A DNA stretch of 64,000 bases from Thalassotalea algicola (GTDB lineage Bacteria > Pseudomonadota > Gammaproteobacteria > Enterobacterales > Alteromonadaceae). Both the position numbers and the translations under genes were made by a program. The notes under the pieces were generated by a model. It had not been told where the DNA came from. It was given only the letters and a program-made list of their open reading frames with translations, and searched no databases. This document shows, in pieces, positions 25,945-38,461 of the stretch (positions are counted from its first letter, which is position 1; each line of letters starts with the position of its first letter). The stretch covers positions 930,001 to 994,000 of the forward strand of contig NZ_JABBXH010000001.1 of NCBI RefSeq assembly GCF_012932965.1, written 5' to 3'.

Positions 25945-27306
25945 TTAGCTTTTCTTTGTTGGTCGTTGCCAACCACTAATATTACGCTGTTTACCGCGTG
26001 CAACACCTAACTCATTATCATTAACATCTTTAACAATCACGGAGCCTGCTGCTGTAGTCGCCATAGCTCCGACTGATACAGGTGCTACTAAAGAAGCATT
26101 AGAACCGATAAATGCGCCGTCTCCAATGATGGTTTTAGATTTATTTACACCATCATAATTACAGGTAATAGTTCCTGCACCTATGTTCGCATTGCTGCCG
26201 ATATCAGCATCACCTAAATAGGTTAAGTGGCCAGCTTTAGCGCCTTCGCCTAATGTAGATTTTTTCATTTCAACGAAATTGCCAACATGCGCATCACGTT
26301 TAAGTTCTGAACCAGGGCGAATTCGAGCAAAAGGACCCGCTGAAGCAAGTTCACCAATTACGGCATCTTCAATAATAGTGTTAGGCTTAATTTCAGCACC
26401 TTTACCAATTTTACAATTTTTAAGAATACAGTTAGCGCCGATCACTACTTCATCTTCAAGCTCAACATCACCTTCGAATATGCAGTTGATATCTATTTTA
26501 ACTTCTTGTCCAACAAGTAAGTTACCACGAACGTCAATACGTGCAGGATCTCTTAAACTTGCTCCAGCAATCATTAATTCTTCTGCTTGTCTATATTGGT
26601 ATGCTCGCTCTAATGCGGCTAACTGTACGCGATTATTAGCACCTTCTACTTCAATTTCAGTGTCAGGGTGAGCTGTCGTTATTTGCTTCCCTTCACTATG
26701 TGCCATAGCAATTACGTCGGTGAGATAGTATTCACCTTGAGCATTGTCATTCGAAAGATTTGAAAGCCAGCGTTTTAAGTCACCACCATTTGCTAACAAT
26801 ATACCGGTATTGCATTCGTTAACTGCTAGCTGCTCTTCGTTAGCGTCTTTCTGCTCGACAATACCGACGACATCGCCTTCCTTACGTATTATGCGACCAT
26901 AACCTGTAGGATCTGAAAGTTTAACTGTAAGTAATGCCATACCTTCAACTGGCTTAGCAGCTTTTAGCCTCTGCAAAGTCGATACCTTAGTTAATGGCAC
27001 ATCACCATATAGCACTAGAACATCTTCATCATCTTTTAAAAATGGTGACGCCATATCAACGGCATGACCCGTACCTAACTGTTCTTTTTGTTCGACAAAA
27101 GTTAAGTCATCTCCTTTAACTTGTTCTTGTAAAACTTCACCACCAAAACCATAAACTAGGTAAATGTTTTCAGCACTAACTTGACGAGCCGCATCTATAA
27201 CATGACTGACCATAGGTTTATGAGCTACAGGGTGAAGCACTTTAGGTAAAGAAGACCGCATACGGGTACCTTTACCCGCAGCAAGTATTACAACTGAAAG
27301 AGACAT
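25945..27306 (-). CDS. glmU: Bifunctional GlmU: GlcNAc-1-P uridyltransferase / GlcN-1-P acetyltransferase
   Basis: 453 residues, the usual size. The N-terminal pyrophosphorylase domain shows [19 protein letters not shown]. The C-terminal left-handed beta-helix carries the hexapeptide repeats ([21 protein letters not shown] and following) and the acetyltransferase residues in [12 protein letters not shown]. It performs the last two steps to UDP-GlcNAc for peptidoglycan and lipopolysaccharide. Confidence 0.97.
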   Translation of the reverse strand: MSLSVVILAAGKGTRMRSSLPKVLHPVAHKPMVSHVIDAARQVSAENIYLVYGFGGEVLQEQVKGDDLTFVEQKEQLGTGHAVDMASPFLKDDEDVLVLYGDVPLTKVSTLQRLKAAKPVEGMALLTVKLSDPTGYGRIIRKEGDVVGIVEQKDANEEQLAVNECNTGILLANGGDLKRWLSNLSNDNAQGEYYLTDVIAMAHSEGKQITTAHPDTEIEVEGANNRVQLAALERAYQYRQAEELMIAGASLRDPARIDVRGNLLVGQEVKIDINCIFEGDVELEDEVVIGANCILKNCKIGKGAEIKPNTIIEDAVIGELASAGPFARIRPGSELKRDAHVGNFVEMKKSTLGEGAKAGHLTYLGDADIGSNANIGAGTITCNYDGVNKSKTIIGDGAFIGSNASLVAPVSVGAMATTAAGSVIVKDVNDNELGVARGKQRNISGWQRPTKKS

Positions 27307-27387
27307 GTTTAAGCCATTATTCCTTTATTAATTGCCTATATTTTAACGACTTTTAATCTGATGTGATATTAAAAATTGAGGATAATG

Positions 27388-28131
27388 CTATTCCTTCTCT
27401 TGAATAGCTACGCCGACTTCTAGCTTATCAAACCAATCTAAAAATCGTTTTACATCATCTCCTTGGAAAATTCGACCATGCTGAGGGCACATCATGTCTA
27501 TATCTAGCTTGCTTACCCGGTCAATCCAATCACTTTTTGCTCTATTAGACGGCATCCAGCGTTTATGGAACATCTCCATCTTATCGACGTGTCGATCAAA
27601 ATTTTCTACGAATAGTGGTGCATCAATAGATTCTAACGCCGCGCCAATATCTCCCGACATTAAAATTTTTGCTTCCGGGTCATACACATTAAAATTACCA
27701 GAAGAATGCATATAATGCGCAGGTATAAACTCTAATGAAGTTTCGTCTAAGGTTAGTTTACTCCCTTCGTCAGGTATTGGATTAAACGTAATATTGTCCA
27801 TACCGAAATGACGAATAAATCCTTCCCAAAGCCAAGGTGAGTGCAAAGTAGCTTCAGGAAGTGCCTGGTCCCATAGACCTAATGAAGAAATAATATCCGG
27901 ATCTTGATGCGAGGCAAAAAGGTGCGTTAATTTGTCTGGTGCTACTTGTTTAATCACCGCCGCAAGCATTGTAGCAAACAACTCAATACCACCTGGATCC
28001 ATTAATAACGCATTACGTTTAGTTACAACCATGTATTGATTTGTATCGATTATTTTATTTGGCTTTTCTGGATCTCTGCCAAATACGAGCCACTGATGAT
28101 TTTTATTTTCAAATAATTTATAGGTTTGCAT
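27388..28131 (-). CDS. Di-iron oxygen-binding (ODP) metallo-beta-lactamase-fold protein
   Basis: 247 residues, similar to the N-terminal di-iron domain of flavodiiron proteins but without a flavodoxin domain. Metal ligands are HQDPD (75-79), His139 or His142 in HYMHSSGNF, Asp161 in SGDIGAA and His218 in PQHGR. The His-x-Asp-x-Asp form fits the ODP branch rather than hydrolytic beta-lactamases. Such proteins bind O2 at a di-iron centre and can act as sensors. Its start codon overlaps the stop of a chemoreceptor-like gene (TAATG), so the two products probably work as a pair. Confidence 0.75.
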   Translation of the reverse strand: MQTYKLFENKNHQWLVFGRDPEKPNKIIDTNQYMVVTKRNALLMDPGGIELFATMLAAVIKQVAPDKLTHLFASHQDPDIISSLGLWDQALPEATLHSPWLWEGFIRHFGMDNITFNPIPDEGSKLTLDETSLEFIPAHYMHSSGNFNVYDPEAKILMSGDIGAALESIDAPLFVENFDRHVDKMEMFHKRWMPSNRAKSDWIDRVSKLDIDMMCPQHGRIFQGDDVKRFLDWFDKLEVGVAIQEKE

Positions 28132-28739
28132 TAAGTTTCTAATCCTTGGGCTAGCTTTTGTGATTCGTAAATTAACGCTTTAATAGATAATGCTGAAGAC
28201 TCTACATTATCCGCGACATTAATTAACGAGTCTTGGTATAAGCTTCCTGCTTGTGACGCCTCTACTCTAGACAATGTTGCTAATATTATGGCTGTTCGTA
28301 ATTCTAAACTTAGCATCTCAAGTTCATTTGAAAGTGACGCTAATTCATTAACATATGCAGTTTGTAATTGATTTTGATTATCTTGGATTTCGTTATAAAT
28401 ATCATTCAAACATAAGATTTGACCTTGATAACCTGATATTCGATAAGCTTTTTCAAAATGAGTAATAGCACTATCTACTCTCACTTTATTCGATGACGTT
28501 TTACTTAATTTTGCCGCAATACTATTAATTTTCTGTGAGGAACTAATGGTCACTTTTGCTAGCTGATCAATAAAATCAGTTAATGGTTTAAACCCTGCCG
28601 CACTTTCTCCTGCGCGCAATGCTACAGCCCTTGCGTTACTAGCGGTAATTAGGAGTTTGCGGGCTACTTTATTAGCTCTTTCAAGTTTTGCAGCTATAAG
28701 CGCTGCACTGACAAAATAATTATATTCGATGGTAGAAAT
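28131..28739 (-). CDS. Soluble chemoreceptor-like signalling protein, probable AUU start
   Basis: About 202 residues, all helical and without membrane segment. The stretch NARAVALRAGESAAGFKPLTDFIDQLA matches the hairpin tip of methyl-accepting proteins (ARAGExGxGFxVVxxEVRxLA), where CheA and CheW bind. The open frame reaches upstream to a TGA at 28743-28745, with coding-like sequence (EYNYFVSAALIAAKLERANK) before the first standard start (TTG at 28619). The only plausible early start is ATT at 28739, giving I/M-STIEYNYF. A shorter protein from 28619 would lose the receptor-like first half. It is coupled to the ODP gene. Confidence 0.6.
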   Translation of the reverse strand: MSTIEYNYFVSAALIAAKLERANKVARKLLITASNARAVALRAGESAAGFKPLTDFIDQLAKVTISSSQKINSIAAKLSKTSSNKVRVDSAITHFEKAYRISGYQGQILCLNDIYNEIQDNQNQLQTAYVNELASLSNELEMLSLELRTAIILATLSRVEASQAGSLYQDSLINVADNVESSALSIKALIYESQKLAQGLET

Positions 28740-28844
28740 AGTTCACTAAAGTTAGTACTTATCTATTTATAGGAAACATTAGTATGTAATTGAAGAAAAT
28801 AAATAAATTAATTGTTATAGATCAATTAATTTAACGCATAAAAT

Positions 28845-28883
28845 AAAAAAGCGACTATCTACTAAACGTAAATAATCGCTTTT
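28845..28883 (-). terminator. Terminator of the atp operon
   Basis: On the minus strand AAAAGCGATTAT (28883-28872) pairs with ATAGTCGCTTTT with one wobble pair, followed by TTATTTTA. It lies about 35 bases after the atpC stop. Confidence 0.8.
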
Positions 28884-28919
28884 AATCACTAAAACTTAGT
28901 GAATTAATTTCTTAGTGGC

Positions 28920-29342
28920 TTATAGCTTTTTCTTTGCTGCCTGAATAACACGTAATTGTGCTACCGCACGAGCTAGTTCAGAAGCAGCTTCAGCGTAATT
29001 TACATCGCCACTATGAGCATTTAAGTGCTCTTCAGCGCGTTGTTTCGCTTGTTCTGCCGCTTGTTCATCCAAATCGGCAACTCGAGTAGCTATGTCAGCT
29101 AATACGGTTACATTGTTTGGTTGAACTTCTAGCATGCCGCCAGAAAGGTAAATCACTTCTTCTTCACCGTGTTGTTTAACGATGCGTGCCATGCCAGGTT
29201 TTAGTGAGGTCAGTAAAGGTGCGTGACCAGGCATAATACCAAGTTCACCTTCACTACCAGTTATTTGTAATGATTCAATACGACCAGAAAATAACTCTTC
29301 TTCCGCACTTACTACATTCAAATGTACAGTCATTGCTGCCAT
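28920..29342 (-). CDS. atpC: ATP synthase F1 epsilon subunit
   Basis: 140 residues. The beta-sandwich start is [47 protein letters not shown], with [20 protein letters not shown] after it, and a C-terminal two-helix part that can inhibit ATPase activity. It joins gamma in the central stalk. It is the last gene of the atp operon, with a terminator downstream. Confidence 0.96.
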   Translation of the reverse strand: MAAMTVHLNVVSAEEELFSGRIESLQITGSEGELGIMPGHAPLLTSLKPGMARIVKQHGEEEVIYLSGGMLEVQPNNVTVLADIATRVADLDEQAAEQAKQRAEEHLNAHSGDVNYAEAASELARAVAQLRVIQAAKKKL

Positions 29343-29398
29343 TGTTTGACCTCCTAACGAGTAGCCGAACTACTTAACAGTAATTGCGGCTAAACACC

Positions 29399-30808
<1,410 letters not shown>

Positions 30809-30825
30809 TTAAAAAGAACCTTTGC

Positions 30826-31686
30826 TTAAACCGCTGCCGCACCAGCACAAATTTCACTCAATTCTTGAGTAATACTTGCTTGACGTGCTTTGTTGTATAC
30901 CAACTGTAGGTCGTCGATTAAATCACCAGCATTATCAGTTGCAGCTTTCATTGCAACCATACGAGCAGCTTGCTCACATGCTAGGTTTTCAACAACACCT
31001 TGGTACACTTGAGATTCAGTGTAACGAACAAGTAACTGATCAAGTAAAACTTGAGCATCTGGTTCGTACATGTAATCCCAGCGATGTTTAATTTCGTCAT
31101 CGTCTGACTTAGGCAAAGGTAAAAGTTGATCGATTGTTGGCTGTTGCGTCATGGTATTTACAAACTTATTGTAAACCACGTACAACTTGTCAATTTCACC
31201 GTTATCGTATGCATCCAACATAACACGAACTGAACCAATTAGGTCAGTTACAGATGGATGGTCACCCAATCCCGAAATTTGTGCTTTTACATTAGCGCCC
31301 ATATTGTTGAAAAACGCTGTAGCTTTAGAGCCAACAACTGCAAATTCAACTTCAGCGCCTGCTGTTTGATGCTTACCAGCATCAGCAAGTACTTGTTTAA
31401 ACAAGTTAATGTTTAAACCACCACACAAACCACGGTCAGTAGAGACAACGATATAGCCTACGCGCTTAACTTCACGCTCTTCCAAATATGGATGGCGATA
31501 TTCTAAGTTACCAAGCGCGATGTGACCGATCACATTTCGCATATTTTCAGCGTATGGGCGAGAAGCAGCCATCGCGTCTTGTGCACGACGCATCTTACTG
31601 GCTGCAACCATTTCCATTGCGCTGGTGATCTTCTGTGTATTTTGTACACTTCCAATCTTCGATTTTATCTCTTTAGCGCCGGACAT
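30826..31686 (-). CDS. atpG: ATP synthase F1 gamma subunit
   Basis: 286 residues with the conserved N-terminal [35 protein letters not shown] and C-terminal AAATDNAG-like helix ([37 protein letters not shown]). It forms the rotating coiled-coil shaft. Confidence 0.97.
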   Translation of the reverse strand: MSGAKEIKSKIGSVQNTQKITSAMEMVAASKMRRAQDAMAASRPYAENMRNVIGHIALGNLEYRHPYLEEREVKRVGYIVVSTDRGLCGGLNINLFKQVLADAGKHQTAGAEVEFAVVGSKATAFFNNMGANVKAQISGLGDHPSVTDLIGSVRVMLDAYDNGEIDKLYVVYNKFVNTMTQQPTIDQLLPLPKSDDDEIKHRWDYMYEPDAQVLLDQLLVRYTESQVYQGVVENLACEQAARMVAMKAATDNAGDLIDDLQLVYNKARQASITQELSEICAGAAAV

Positions 31687-31714
31687 GACTATTTCTCCAC
31701 GAAAAAGTTAACTA

Positions 31715-33256
31715 TTACCAAGTTTGAGTAGACTTGAATGTATCAAGTGCTTTAACTAAACCTGCTTCAATGTCTTTGTTATAGTCGCCTTTCTCGTTGA
31801 TAGTAGCCATCAACTCAGCTTGCTCATTATTTACGTAAGATAATAATGCAGCTTCAAAATCAACTACCTTATTAATAGCTACGTCATTTAAGTAGCCTTT
31901 TTCAGCAGCGAATAATGATACAGCTGTCTCAGCAACTGATAGCGGGCTGTATTGCTTCTGCTTCATTAATTCAGTTACGCGTTGACCATGCTCTAATTGA
32001 GCACGTGTAGCGTCATCTAAGTCAGAAGCGAATTGAGCAAAGGCCGCTAATTCAGCGTACTGTGCTAATGCTAAACGAATACCACCACCAAGTTTCTTGA
32101 TGATTTTAGTTTGAGCAGCACCACCAACACGAGATACTGAGATACCAGCGTTAACAGCAGGACGAATACCTGAGTTAAATAGGTTAGATTCTAAGAAAAT
32201 CTGACCATCGGTAATTGAGATTACGTTAGTTGGTACGAAAGCAGATACGTCACCCGCTTGCGTTTCGATGATAGGTAATGCAGTTAAAGAACCTGTTTTA
32301 CCTTTTACTTCACCGTTAGTGAACTTCTCAACATACTCTTCGTTTACACGAGCAGCACGCTCTAGTAGACGTGAGTGAAGATAGAAAACGTCACCTGGGT
32401 ATGCTTCACGACCTGGCGGACGACGCAATAGTAATGATATTTGACGGTAAGCAACTGCTTGCTTAGATAAGTCATCATATACGATTAGTGCATCTTCACC
32501 GCGGTCACGGAAGTATTCACCCATAGTACAACCAGAATAAGCTGATAAGTACTGAAGTGCAGCTGCTTCAGAAGCTGATGCAACAACAACGATAGTGTTG
32601 TCTAATGCGCCGTGCTCTTCTAAAGAACGTACTAAGTTAGCAACAGTCGAAGCTTTCTGACCAATTGCTACGTACACACACTTAATACCAGTGTTTTTCT
32701 GGTTAATAATTGCATCTAAAGCGATCGCAGATTTACCAATTTGACGGTCACCAATGATAAGCTCACGCTGACCACGACCAATTGGAATCATTGCATCGAT
32801 TGACTTGATACCAGTTTGAACTGGCTCATCAACAGATTTACGATCGATAACACCTGGTGCTACTACTTCGATTGGTGCGAAACCATCGTTGTCGACTGGA
32901 CCTTTACCGTCAATCGGCTCACCTAGAGTGTTTACAACGCGGCCTAATAAACCACGTCCTACTGGTACTTCCAAAATACGGCCAGTACCTTTAACTTTTA
33001 CGCCTTCAGCTAGGTCCGCGTAAGGACCCATAACAACCGCACCTACAGAATCACGTTCTAAGTTCAACGCGATTGCATAGCGGTTGCCAGGAAGTTCGAT
33101 CATCTCACCTTGCATTACATCAGCAAGACCGTGGATGCGAATAATACCATCTGTTACAGAAACGATAGTACCTTCGTTACGAGCTTCACTAACTACGTCG
33201 AACTTCTCAATACGATTTTTGATCAGTTCGGCGATTTCAGTGGAATTCAGTTGCAT
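31715..33256 (-). CDS. atpA: ATP synthase F1 alpha subunit
   Basis: 513 residues, the usual length. The nucleotide site [18 protein letters not shown] (slightly different from the common GDRQTGKTA) and the signature [17 protein letters not shown] are present. It forms the non-catalytic half of the F1 hexamer. Confidence 0.98.
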   Translation of the reverse strand: MQLNSTEIAELIKNRIEKFDVVSEARNEGTIVSVTDGIIRIHGLADVMQGEMIELPGNRYAIALNLERDSVGAVVMGPYADLAEGVKVKGTGRILEVPVGRGLLGRVVNTLGEPIDGKGPVDNDGFAPIEVVAPGVIDRKSVDEPVQTGIKSIDAMIPIGRGQRELIIGDRQIGKSAIALDAIINQKNTGIKCVYVAIGQKASTVANLVRSLEEHGALDNTIVVVASASEAAALQYLSAYSGCTMGEYFRDRGEDALIVYDDLSKQAVAYRQISLLLRRPPGREAYPGDVFYLHSRLLERAARVNEEYVEKFTNGEVKGKTGSLTALPIIETQAGDVSAFVPTNVISITDGQIFLESNLFNSGIRPAVNAGISVSRVGGAAQTKIIKKLGGGIRLALAQYAELAAFAQFASDLDDATRAQLEHGQRVTELMKQKQYSPLSVAETAVSLFAAEKGYLNDVAINKVVDFEAALLSYVNNEQAELMATINEKGDYNKDIEAGLVKALDTFKSTQTW

Positions 33257-33269
33257 GCTCTGTTCCCCG

Positions 33270-33803
33270 TTAAGATTGCATTGTTGCTGCTAAACGGTCC
33301 AGTTTACCTCTTACTGAACCATCGATTACCATGTCATTTGCTTTTATTACTAAGCCAGACACGATTGTTGCGTCAACAACACAATTAAGCTTCACTTTAC
33401 GAGCCAAACGCTTTTCAAGCGCGGCGCTAATGTTTGATTGTTGGTCAGCTGTTAATTCAACAGCAGACGACACATCTACAGTTACTTCTTTATCGAATTC
33501 AGCTTTTAATTCAGCGAATTGACTAGCAACCTGTGGTAGCACCAACAGACGTTCGTTTTCAGCCATAACTTTTACTAAGTTTTGACCTTGTTCATTTAGC
33601 TGTTCGCCACAAACACTTAAAAATATTTCTTGTGCTTGCTCTACTGACGTCCCACCAGAAAGGTAAGAAGTCATCGTTTCATTTTTTGAAACTTCAGCGG
33701 CAAAAACTAGCATTTCTAACCAGTTATCAATGGCCTTAGCTTCAACAGCAAAATCGAACGCTGCTTTAGCGTAAGGGCGAGCGATAGTTGTCAATTCAGA
33801 CAT
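33270..33803 (-). CDS. atpH: ATP synthase F1 delta subunit
   Basis: 177 residues starting [17 protein letters not shown] and ending in the stalk-binding region [23 protein letters not shown]. It links the F1 head to the b-subunit stator. It lies 13 bases before atpA. Confidence 0.95.
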   Translation of the reverse strand: MSELTTIARPYAKAAFDFAVEAKAIDNWLEMLVFAAEVSKNETMTSYLSGGTSVEQAQEIFLSVCGEQLNEQGQNLVKVMAENERLLVLPQVASQFAELKAEFDKEVTVDVSSAVELTADQQSNISAALEKRLARKVKLNCVVDATIVSGLVIKANDMVIDGSVRGKLDRLAATMQS

Positions 33804-33817
33804 AGCTCTATTCCCTC

Positions 33818-34288
33818 TTAAAGTTCAGCGACTAATTTATCTAAGATGTCGCTATGTGCAGCGGCATCAATTGAACGCTCAAGAATTTTCTCGGCACCAG
33901 CAACAGCTAACGCAGACACTTGCTGACGTAGCTCTTCTGTAGCGCGATTGCGTTCAGACTCAATTTCTGCATGACCAGAAGCGATGATTTTCTCACGCTC
34001 TGCTTGTGCTTTTTCAGCAGCTTCATCAATCATTTGAGCTTCGCGTTTCTTCGCAGCTTCAATGATTTCTGCAGCTTGTGCTTTAGCTTCTTTTAACTGT
34101 GCAGCAGCTTTCTCTTGAGCAAGCTCAAGATCTTTAGCAGCACGGTCAGAAGCAGCAAGGCCGTCAGCAATAGTTTTTTGACGGTCTTCGATAGCAGCCA
34201 TAATTGGCGGCCACACAAACTTCATGCAGAAGATTACAAATACGATAAATGCAATAGATTCACCGATAAGGGTTGCATTAATATTCAT
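33818..34288 (-). CDS. atpF: ATP synthase F0 subunit b
   Basis: 156 residues: one N-terminal membrane helix (about 5-26, [23 protein letters not shown]) followed by a long charged coiled coil (residues 30-150). This is the peripheral stator stalk. Confidence 0.96.
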   Translation of the reverse strand: MNINATLIGESIAFIVFVIFCMKFVWPPIMAAIEDRQKTIADGLAASDRAAKDLELAQEKAAAQLKEAKAQAAEIIEAAKKREAQMIDEAAEKAQAEREKIIASGHAEIESERNRATEELRQQVSALAVAGAEKILERSIDAAAHSDILDKLVAEL

Positions 34289-34340
34289 ATTCGTTAGCTC
34301 CTAATATCTATTAAATTCGCAGGGTTTGTTGGATATTGTC

Positions 34341-34574
<234 letters not shown>

Positions 34575-34619
34575 TTATTTAAAGTAAGTTATAAAGTTAA
34601 AAAATTAAAAATTCTTTGT

Positions 34620-35508
<889 letters not shown>

Positions 35509-35901
35509 TTATTGTTGATTAAAAGTAAACTTGCTCAAGGCGGTATAAAGTATGGGAGATACCACCGCCAAAATGTATGTGCTGAAAAAAGGAACTAACG
35601 ATATAGACAAAAACTTAAAGCTCAAGGCAAATAATAGCGCCGTTAGTACCATTTTAATTTTCGCGCCCTTAAAGAATGAATCCATTACTTGTTTCGAGGC
35701 GCTAGCTCCTGCAAACCTAAAAGCATAAAGAGCAAACACAAAATTAGGGATTACGCCGATACAACCACCAGCTAGTGCTGACTGGGCATGGCTTAACCCC
35801 CAACTTAAAAATATTGTTACTGTAGAGACTAGTACTAACGAAGAAGCAAAAATCAATTGTTGCCGCGATAATTTTCGACCTGGCTTAACCAACTGATTCA
35901 A
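35509..35901 (-). CDS. atpI: ATP synthase accessory subunit I
   Basis: 130 residues with four hydrophobic helices (about 16-36, 40-62, 78-96, 98-120), the size and position of AtpI, which helps assemble the c ring and precedes atpB. Sequence conservation in this family is low, so the call rests mainly on context and topology. The stop lies 12 bases before the atpB ATG. Confidence 0.88.
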   Translation of the reverse strand: MNQLVKPGRKLSRQQLIFASSLVLVSTVTIFLSWGLSHAQSALAGGCIGVIPNFVFALYAFRFAGASASKQVMDSFFKGAKIKMVLTALLFALSFKFLSISLVPFFSTYILAVVSPILYTALSKFTFNQQ

Positions 35902-35979
35902 ATTTTAAACCTCTAACGAAAACCTTCGTAAACTCTACATTTTTTCTGAGATAATTTTACATCTCAAAAAATCCCCGCA

Positions 35980-36007
35980 AGTATACTCAATTACGGTTTT
36001 ATTGCAA
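35980..36007 (-). promoter_or_regulatory. Probable promoter of the atp operon
   Basis: On the minus strand a TTGCAA -35 (36007-36002) and a TATACT -10 (35985-35980) are separated by 16 bases, about 80 bases before the atpI start. The -10 is strong, the -35 moderate. Confidence 0.5.
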
Positions 36008-36094
36008 CAAAAGAGGGCACTGAAGCCCCTAATTTGTGCGAAAATATTGGTGAATATTCAAAATAGACGATAGCTATTCATAAAAGGCTAATAT

Positions 36095-36979
36095 TTATTG
36101 AATTTTAGAAAGTATGCCATCTAATTCGTCAAGATTGGTATACGAAATAACAAGCTTACCTTTACCTTTTTTGTTATGGCTAATGCTTACTTGTGAACCA
36201 AGGCGCTCTGTTAACTGCTCTTCAAGCGATACGGTATTTGGATCTTTAACTTTTTCTTGTTTAGGTTGCTCTGGAGTTTGTACCTTTTTAACTAAAGACT
36301 CTGTTTCCCTAACAGTTAGCTCTTTAGCAACAACAGCACGTGCAGTTGTTGTTTGTTGGTCACCTTCTAAAGAGAGCAAGGCACGCGCATGGCCCATTTC
36401 TATATCACCATGTTCAAGCAAGGTTTTTACTTCATCATTTAAATTATTTAAACGGAGTAAGTTTGTTACTGTAGTTCTTGATTTTCCTACCGCCTCAGCA
36501 ACTTCTTGATGCGTTAATTCAAATTCAGTCAATAAACGTTCTAATGCAATCGCTTCTTCCATTGCATTTAAATCTTCACGTTGAATATTTTCAATTAAAG
36601 CAATCGCGACCGCGGCTTCATCAGGAACATCTTTAACTAAACAAGGTACTAGATCGATATCAGCTAATTGTGCTGCTCGCCAGCGACGCTCTCCTGCAAT
36701 AATTTCAAAACTATTGTCAGCAATAGTGCGAACAACGATAGGCTGGATTATACCTTGAGACTTAATTGAATTAGACAGATCTTCTAACGCATCAGGAGAC
36801 ATATCCTTACGAGGTTGGTATTTGCCTGGCTGCAATTGCTCGATAGGTAACTTTCTTAATTCACCTTTATCAACTGCCTGATCAGTACTTGCTGCATCTT
36901 GGTCAGCTTCCGCTTTAGGGCTTGGCGTTAATAATGCGTCTAATCCGCGTCCTAAACCTCGACGTTTTGCAGGGCTCAT
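36095..36979 (-). CDS. parB: Chromosome-partitioning protein ParB
   Basis: 294 residues. The CTP-binding N-terminal domain carries LPIEQLQPGKYQPRKDMSPDALEDLSNSIKSQGIIQPIVVR and GERRWRAAQ. A helix-turn-helix follows (LTHQEVAEAVGKSRTTVTNLLRLNNL), and then a C-terminal dimer domain. ParB spreads from parS sites and segregates the origin with ParA. Two matching parS sites lie in recF. Confidence 0.96.
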   Translation of the reverse strand: MSPAKRRGLGRGLDALLTPSPKAEADQDAASTDQAVDKGELRKLPIEQLQPGKYQPRKDMSPDALEDLSNSIKSQGIIQPIVVRTIADNSFEIIAGERRWRAAQLADIDLVPCLVKDVPDEAAVAIALIENIQREDLNAMEEAIALERLLTEFELTHQEVAEAVGKSRTTVTNLLRLNNLNDEVKTLLEHGDIEMGHARALLSLEGDQQTTTARAVVAKELTVRETESLVKKVQTPEQPKQEKVKDPNTVSLEEQLTERLGSQVSISHNKKGKGKLVISYTNLDELDGILSKIQ

Positions 36980-37000
36980 ATCAATCCTATTTATCTATAA

Positions 37001-37807
37001 TTATTGTTCTGTAACTTTTTGTTCTTTAGTCACTTTTTTAGCTGATTCATCGCGTCTTAAAATTTCACCCGCAAGCGCTAAATACGCCTTTGCGCCAGTA
37101 GATGACTTATCATAATACATTGCAGGTGCACCAAAACTTGGTGCTTCGGCAAGTCTAACATTACGAGGGATTACTGTACGATAAACTTTATCACCAAAAT
37201 GGCGTTTTAATTGTTCAGAAACATCGTTAGCTAGACGATTACGAGGATCGTACATGGTTCGCAAAATCCCCTCAATCTTTAGCTCACCATTAATAACAGA
37301 GGTCAATTGTGAAATTGTTTCCATTAATGCAGTTAGTCCCTCTAACGCGTAGTATTCACATTGCATAGGAACGAGAACGGAGTCGGCAGCAGCCATCGCA
37401 TTGACCGTTAACATGTTTAACGAAGGTGGGCAGTCAATAATTATATAATCGTATTGACTCTTTATCGGCTCTAAAGCGTTTCGTAAGCGAAGCTCACGAG
37501 CATAGACTTCCATTAGTTTAATTTCAGCTGCAGTAACATCGGCATTAGCGGCAATTAAATCGTAAATACCCGAAGTTTCTTTGCAAACGACTTTATCAAA
37601 AGGTTGTTGCTCAACAAGTAATTCATAGCTAGTCGCTATTTCTTCATATTTGTCGACACCACTTCCCATGGTCGCATTACCTTGTGGGTCAAGGTCGATC
37701 AATAAAACTTTGCGTTTAGTTGCAGCAAGGGATGCTGCTAAATTGACAGATGTAGTTGTTTTACCTACACCACCTTTCTGGTTTGCAACTGCGATTATTC
37801 TGCCCAC
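37001..37807 (-). CDS. parA: Chromosome-partitioning ATPase ParA
   Basis: 268 residues. Deviant Walker A NQKGGVGKTTTSVNLAASLA at the N-terminus, LIDLDPQGNATMG and IIDCPPSLNMLTVNAMAAAD define the ParA/Soj family. It lies 21 bases before parB and 14 bases after rsmG in one operon. Confidence 0.97.
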   Translation of the reverse strand: MGRIIAVANQKGGVGKTTTSVNLAASLAATKRKVLLIDLDPQGNATMGSGVDKYEEIATSYELLVEQQPFDKVVCKETSGIYDLIAANADVTAAEIKLMEVYARELRLRNALEPIKSQYDYIIIDCPPSLNMLTVNAMAAADSVLVPMQCEYYALEGLTALMETISQLTSVINGELKIEGILRTMYDPRNRLANDVSEQLKRHFGDKVYRTVIPRNVRLAEAPSFGAPAMYYDKSSTGAKAYLALAGEILRRDESAKKVTKEQKVTEQ

Positions 37808-37821
37808 AAGCGCCTCGAATA

Positions 37822-38451
37822 TTAATTATTTTTTTTCAGCTCGATTAAATGACGTTCGCCGTCAAGTCTAGGTACCTTTAATCGAAAGCTCTCTACGAGT
37901 TCTATATTGCTAGGTAATTCTACTAATTCATCTTCAGGATATAACCCTTTCAATGCATAAAAACGACCTTCCTTAGCATCAACCAAATGTTGACACCAAG
38001 AAACCATATCTTGTAACGATGAAAATGCTCGACTTAAAACACCATCAAACAATAATTCTGGCTGATATTTTTCGACACGAGATTGCACTGGCTCAACATT
38101 AGTTAGTTTAAGTTGATAAATTACCTGACGCAAAAAAGTTATTCGTTTACCTAAGCTATCTAATAATACAAAATTTCGCTCAGGATACAATATCGAAAGC
38201 GGTATTCCTGGTAATCCAGGACCCGTTCCAACATCTATAAAATTATTACCTTTTAATAACTTACCTACAACTAAACTGTCCATAATGTGTTTTATCAACA
38301 TTTCATTCGGATCACGAACAGAAGTTAAGTTATAGGTTTTATTCCACTTATCTAATAGTTCAACATATTGAATAAGCTGGTCAACTTGAACTTCGGTAGC
38401 TTGAATATCAGTTTCGGCAATCAGCGCCTTTAATTTTTCTTTTAACATCAA
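37822..38451 (-). CDS. rsmG: 16S rRNA (guanine527-N7)-methyltransferase
   Basis: 209 residues. The AdoMet site [21 protein letters not shown] and preceding [26 protein letters not shown] are the RsmG (GidB) signature. It methylates N7 of G527 of 16S rRNA. The start may be either of two adjacent Met codons. It follows mnmG by 10 bases. Confidence 0.96.
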   Translation of the reverse strand: MMLKEKLKALIAETDIQATEVQVDQLIQYVELLDKWNKTYNLTSVRDPNEMLIKHIMDSLVVGKLLKGNNFIDVGTGPGLPGIPLSILYPERNFVLLDSLGKRITFLRQVIYQLKLTNVEPVQSRVEKYQPELLFDGVLSRAFSSLQDMVSWCQHLVDAKEGRFYALKGLYPEDELVELPSNIELVESFRLKVPRLDGERHLIELKKNN

Positions 38452-38461
38452 ACTTCCAAGT

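Noticed and set aside
36014-36030. Short GGGC/GCCC stem downstream of parB as terminator
   Set aside because: Only four pairs with a bulge; the T run is short.
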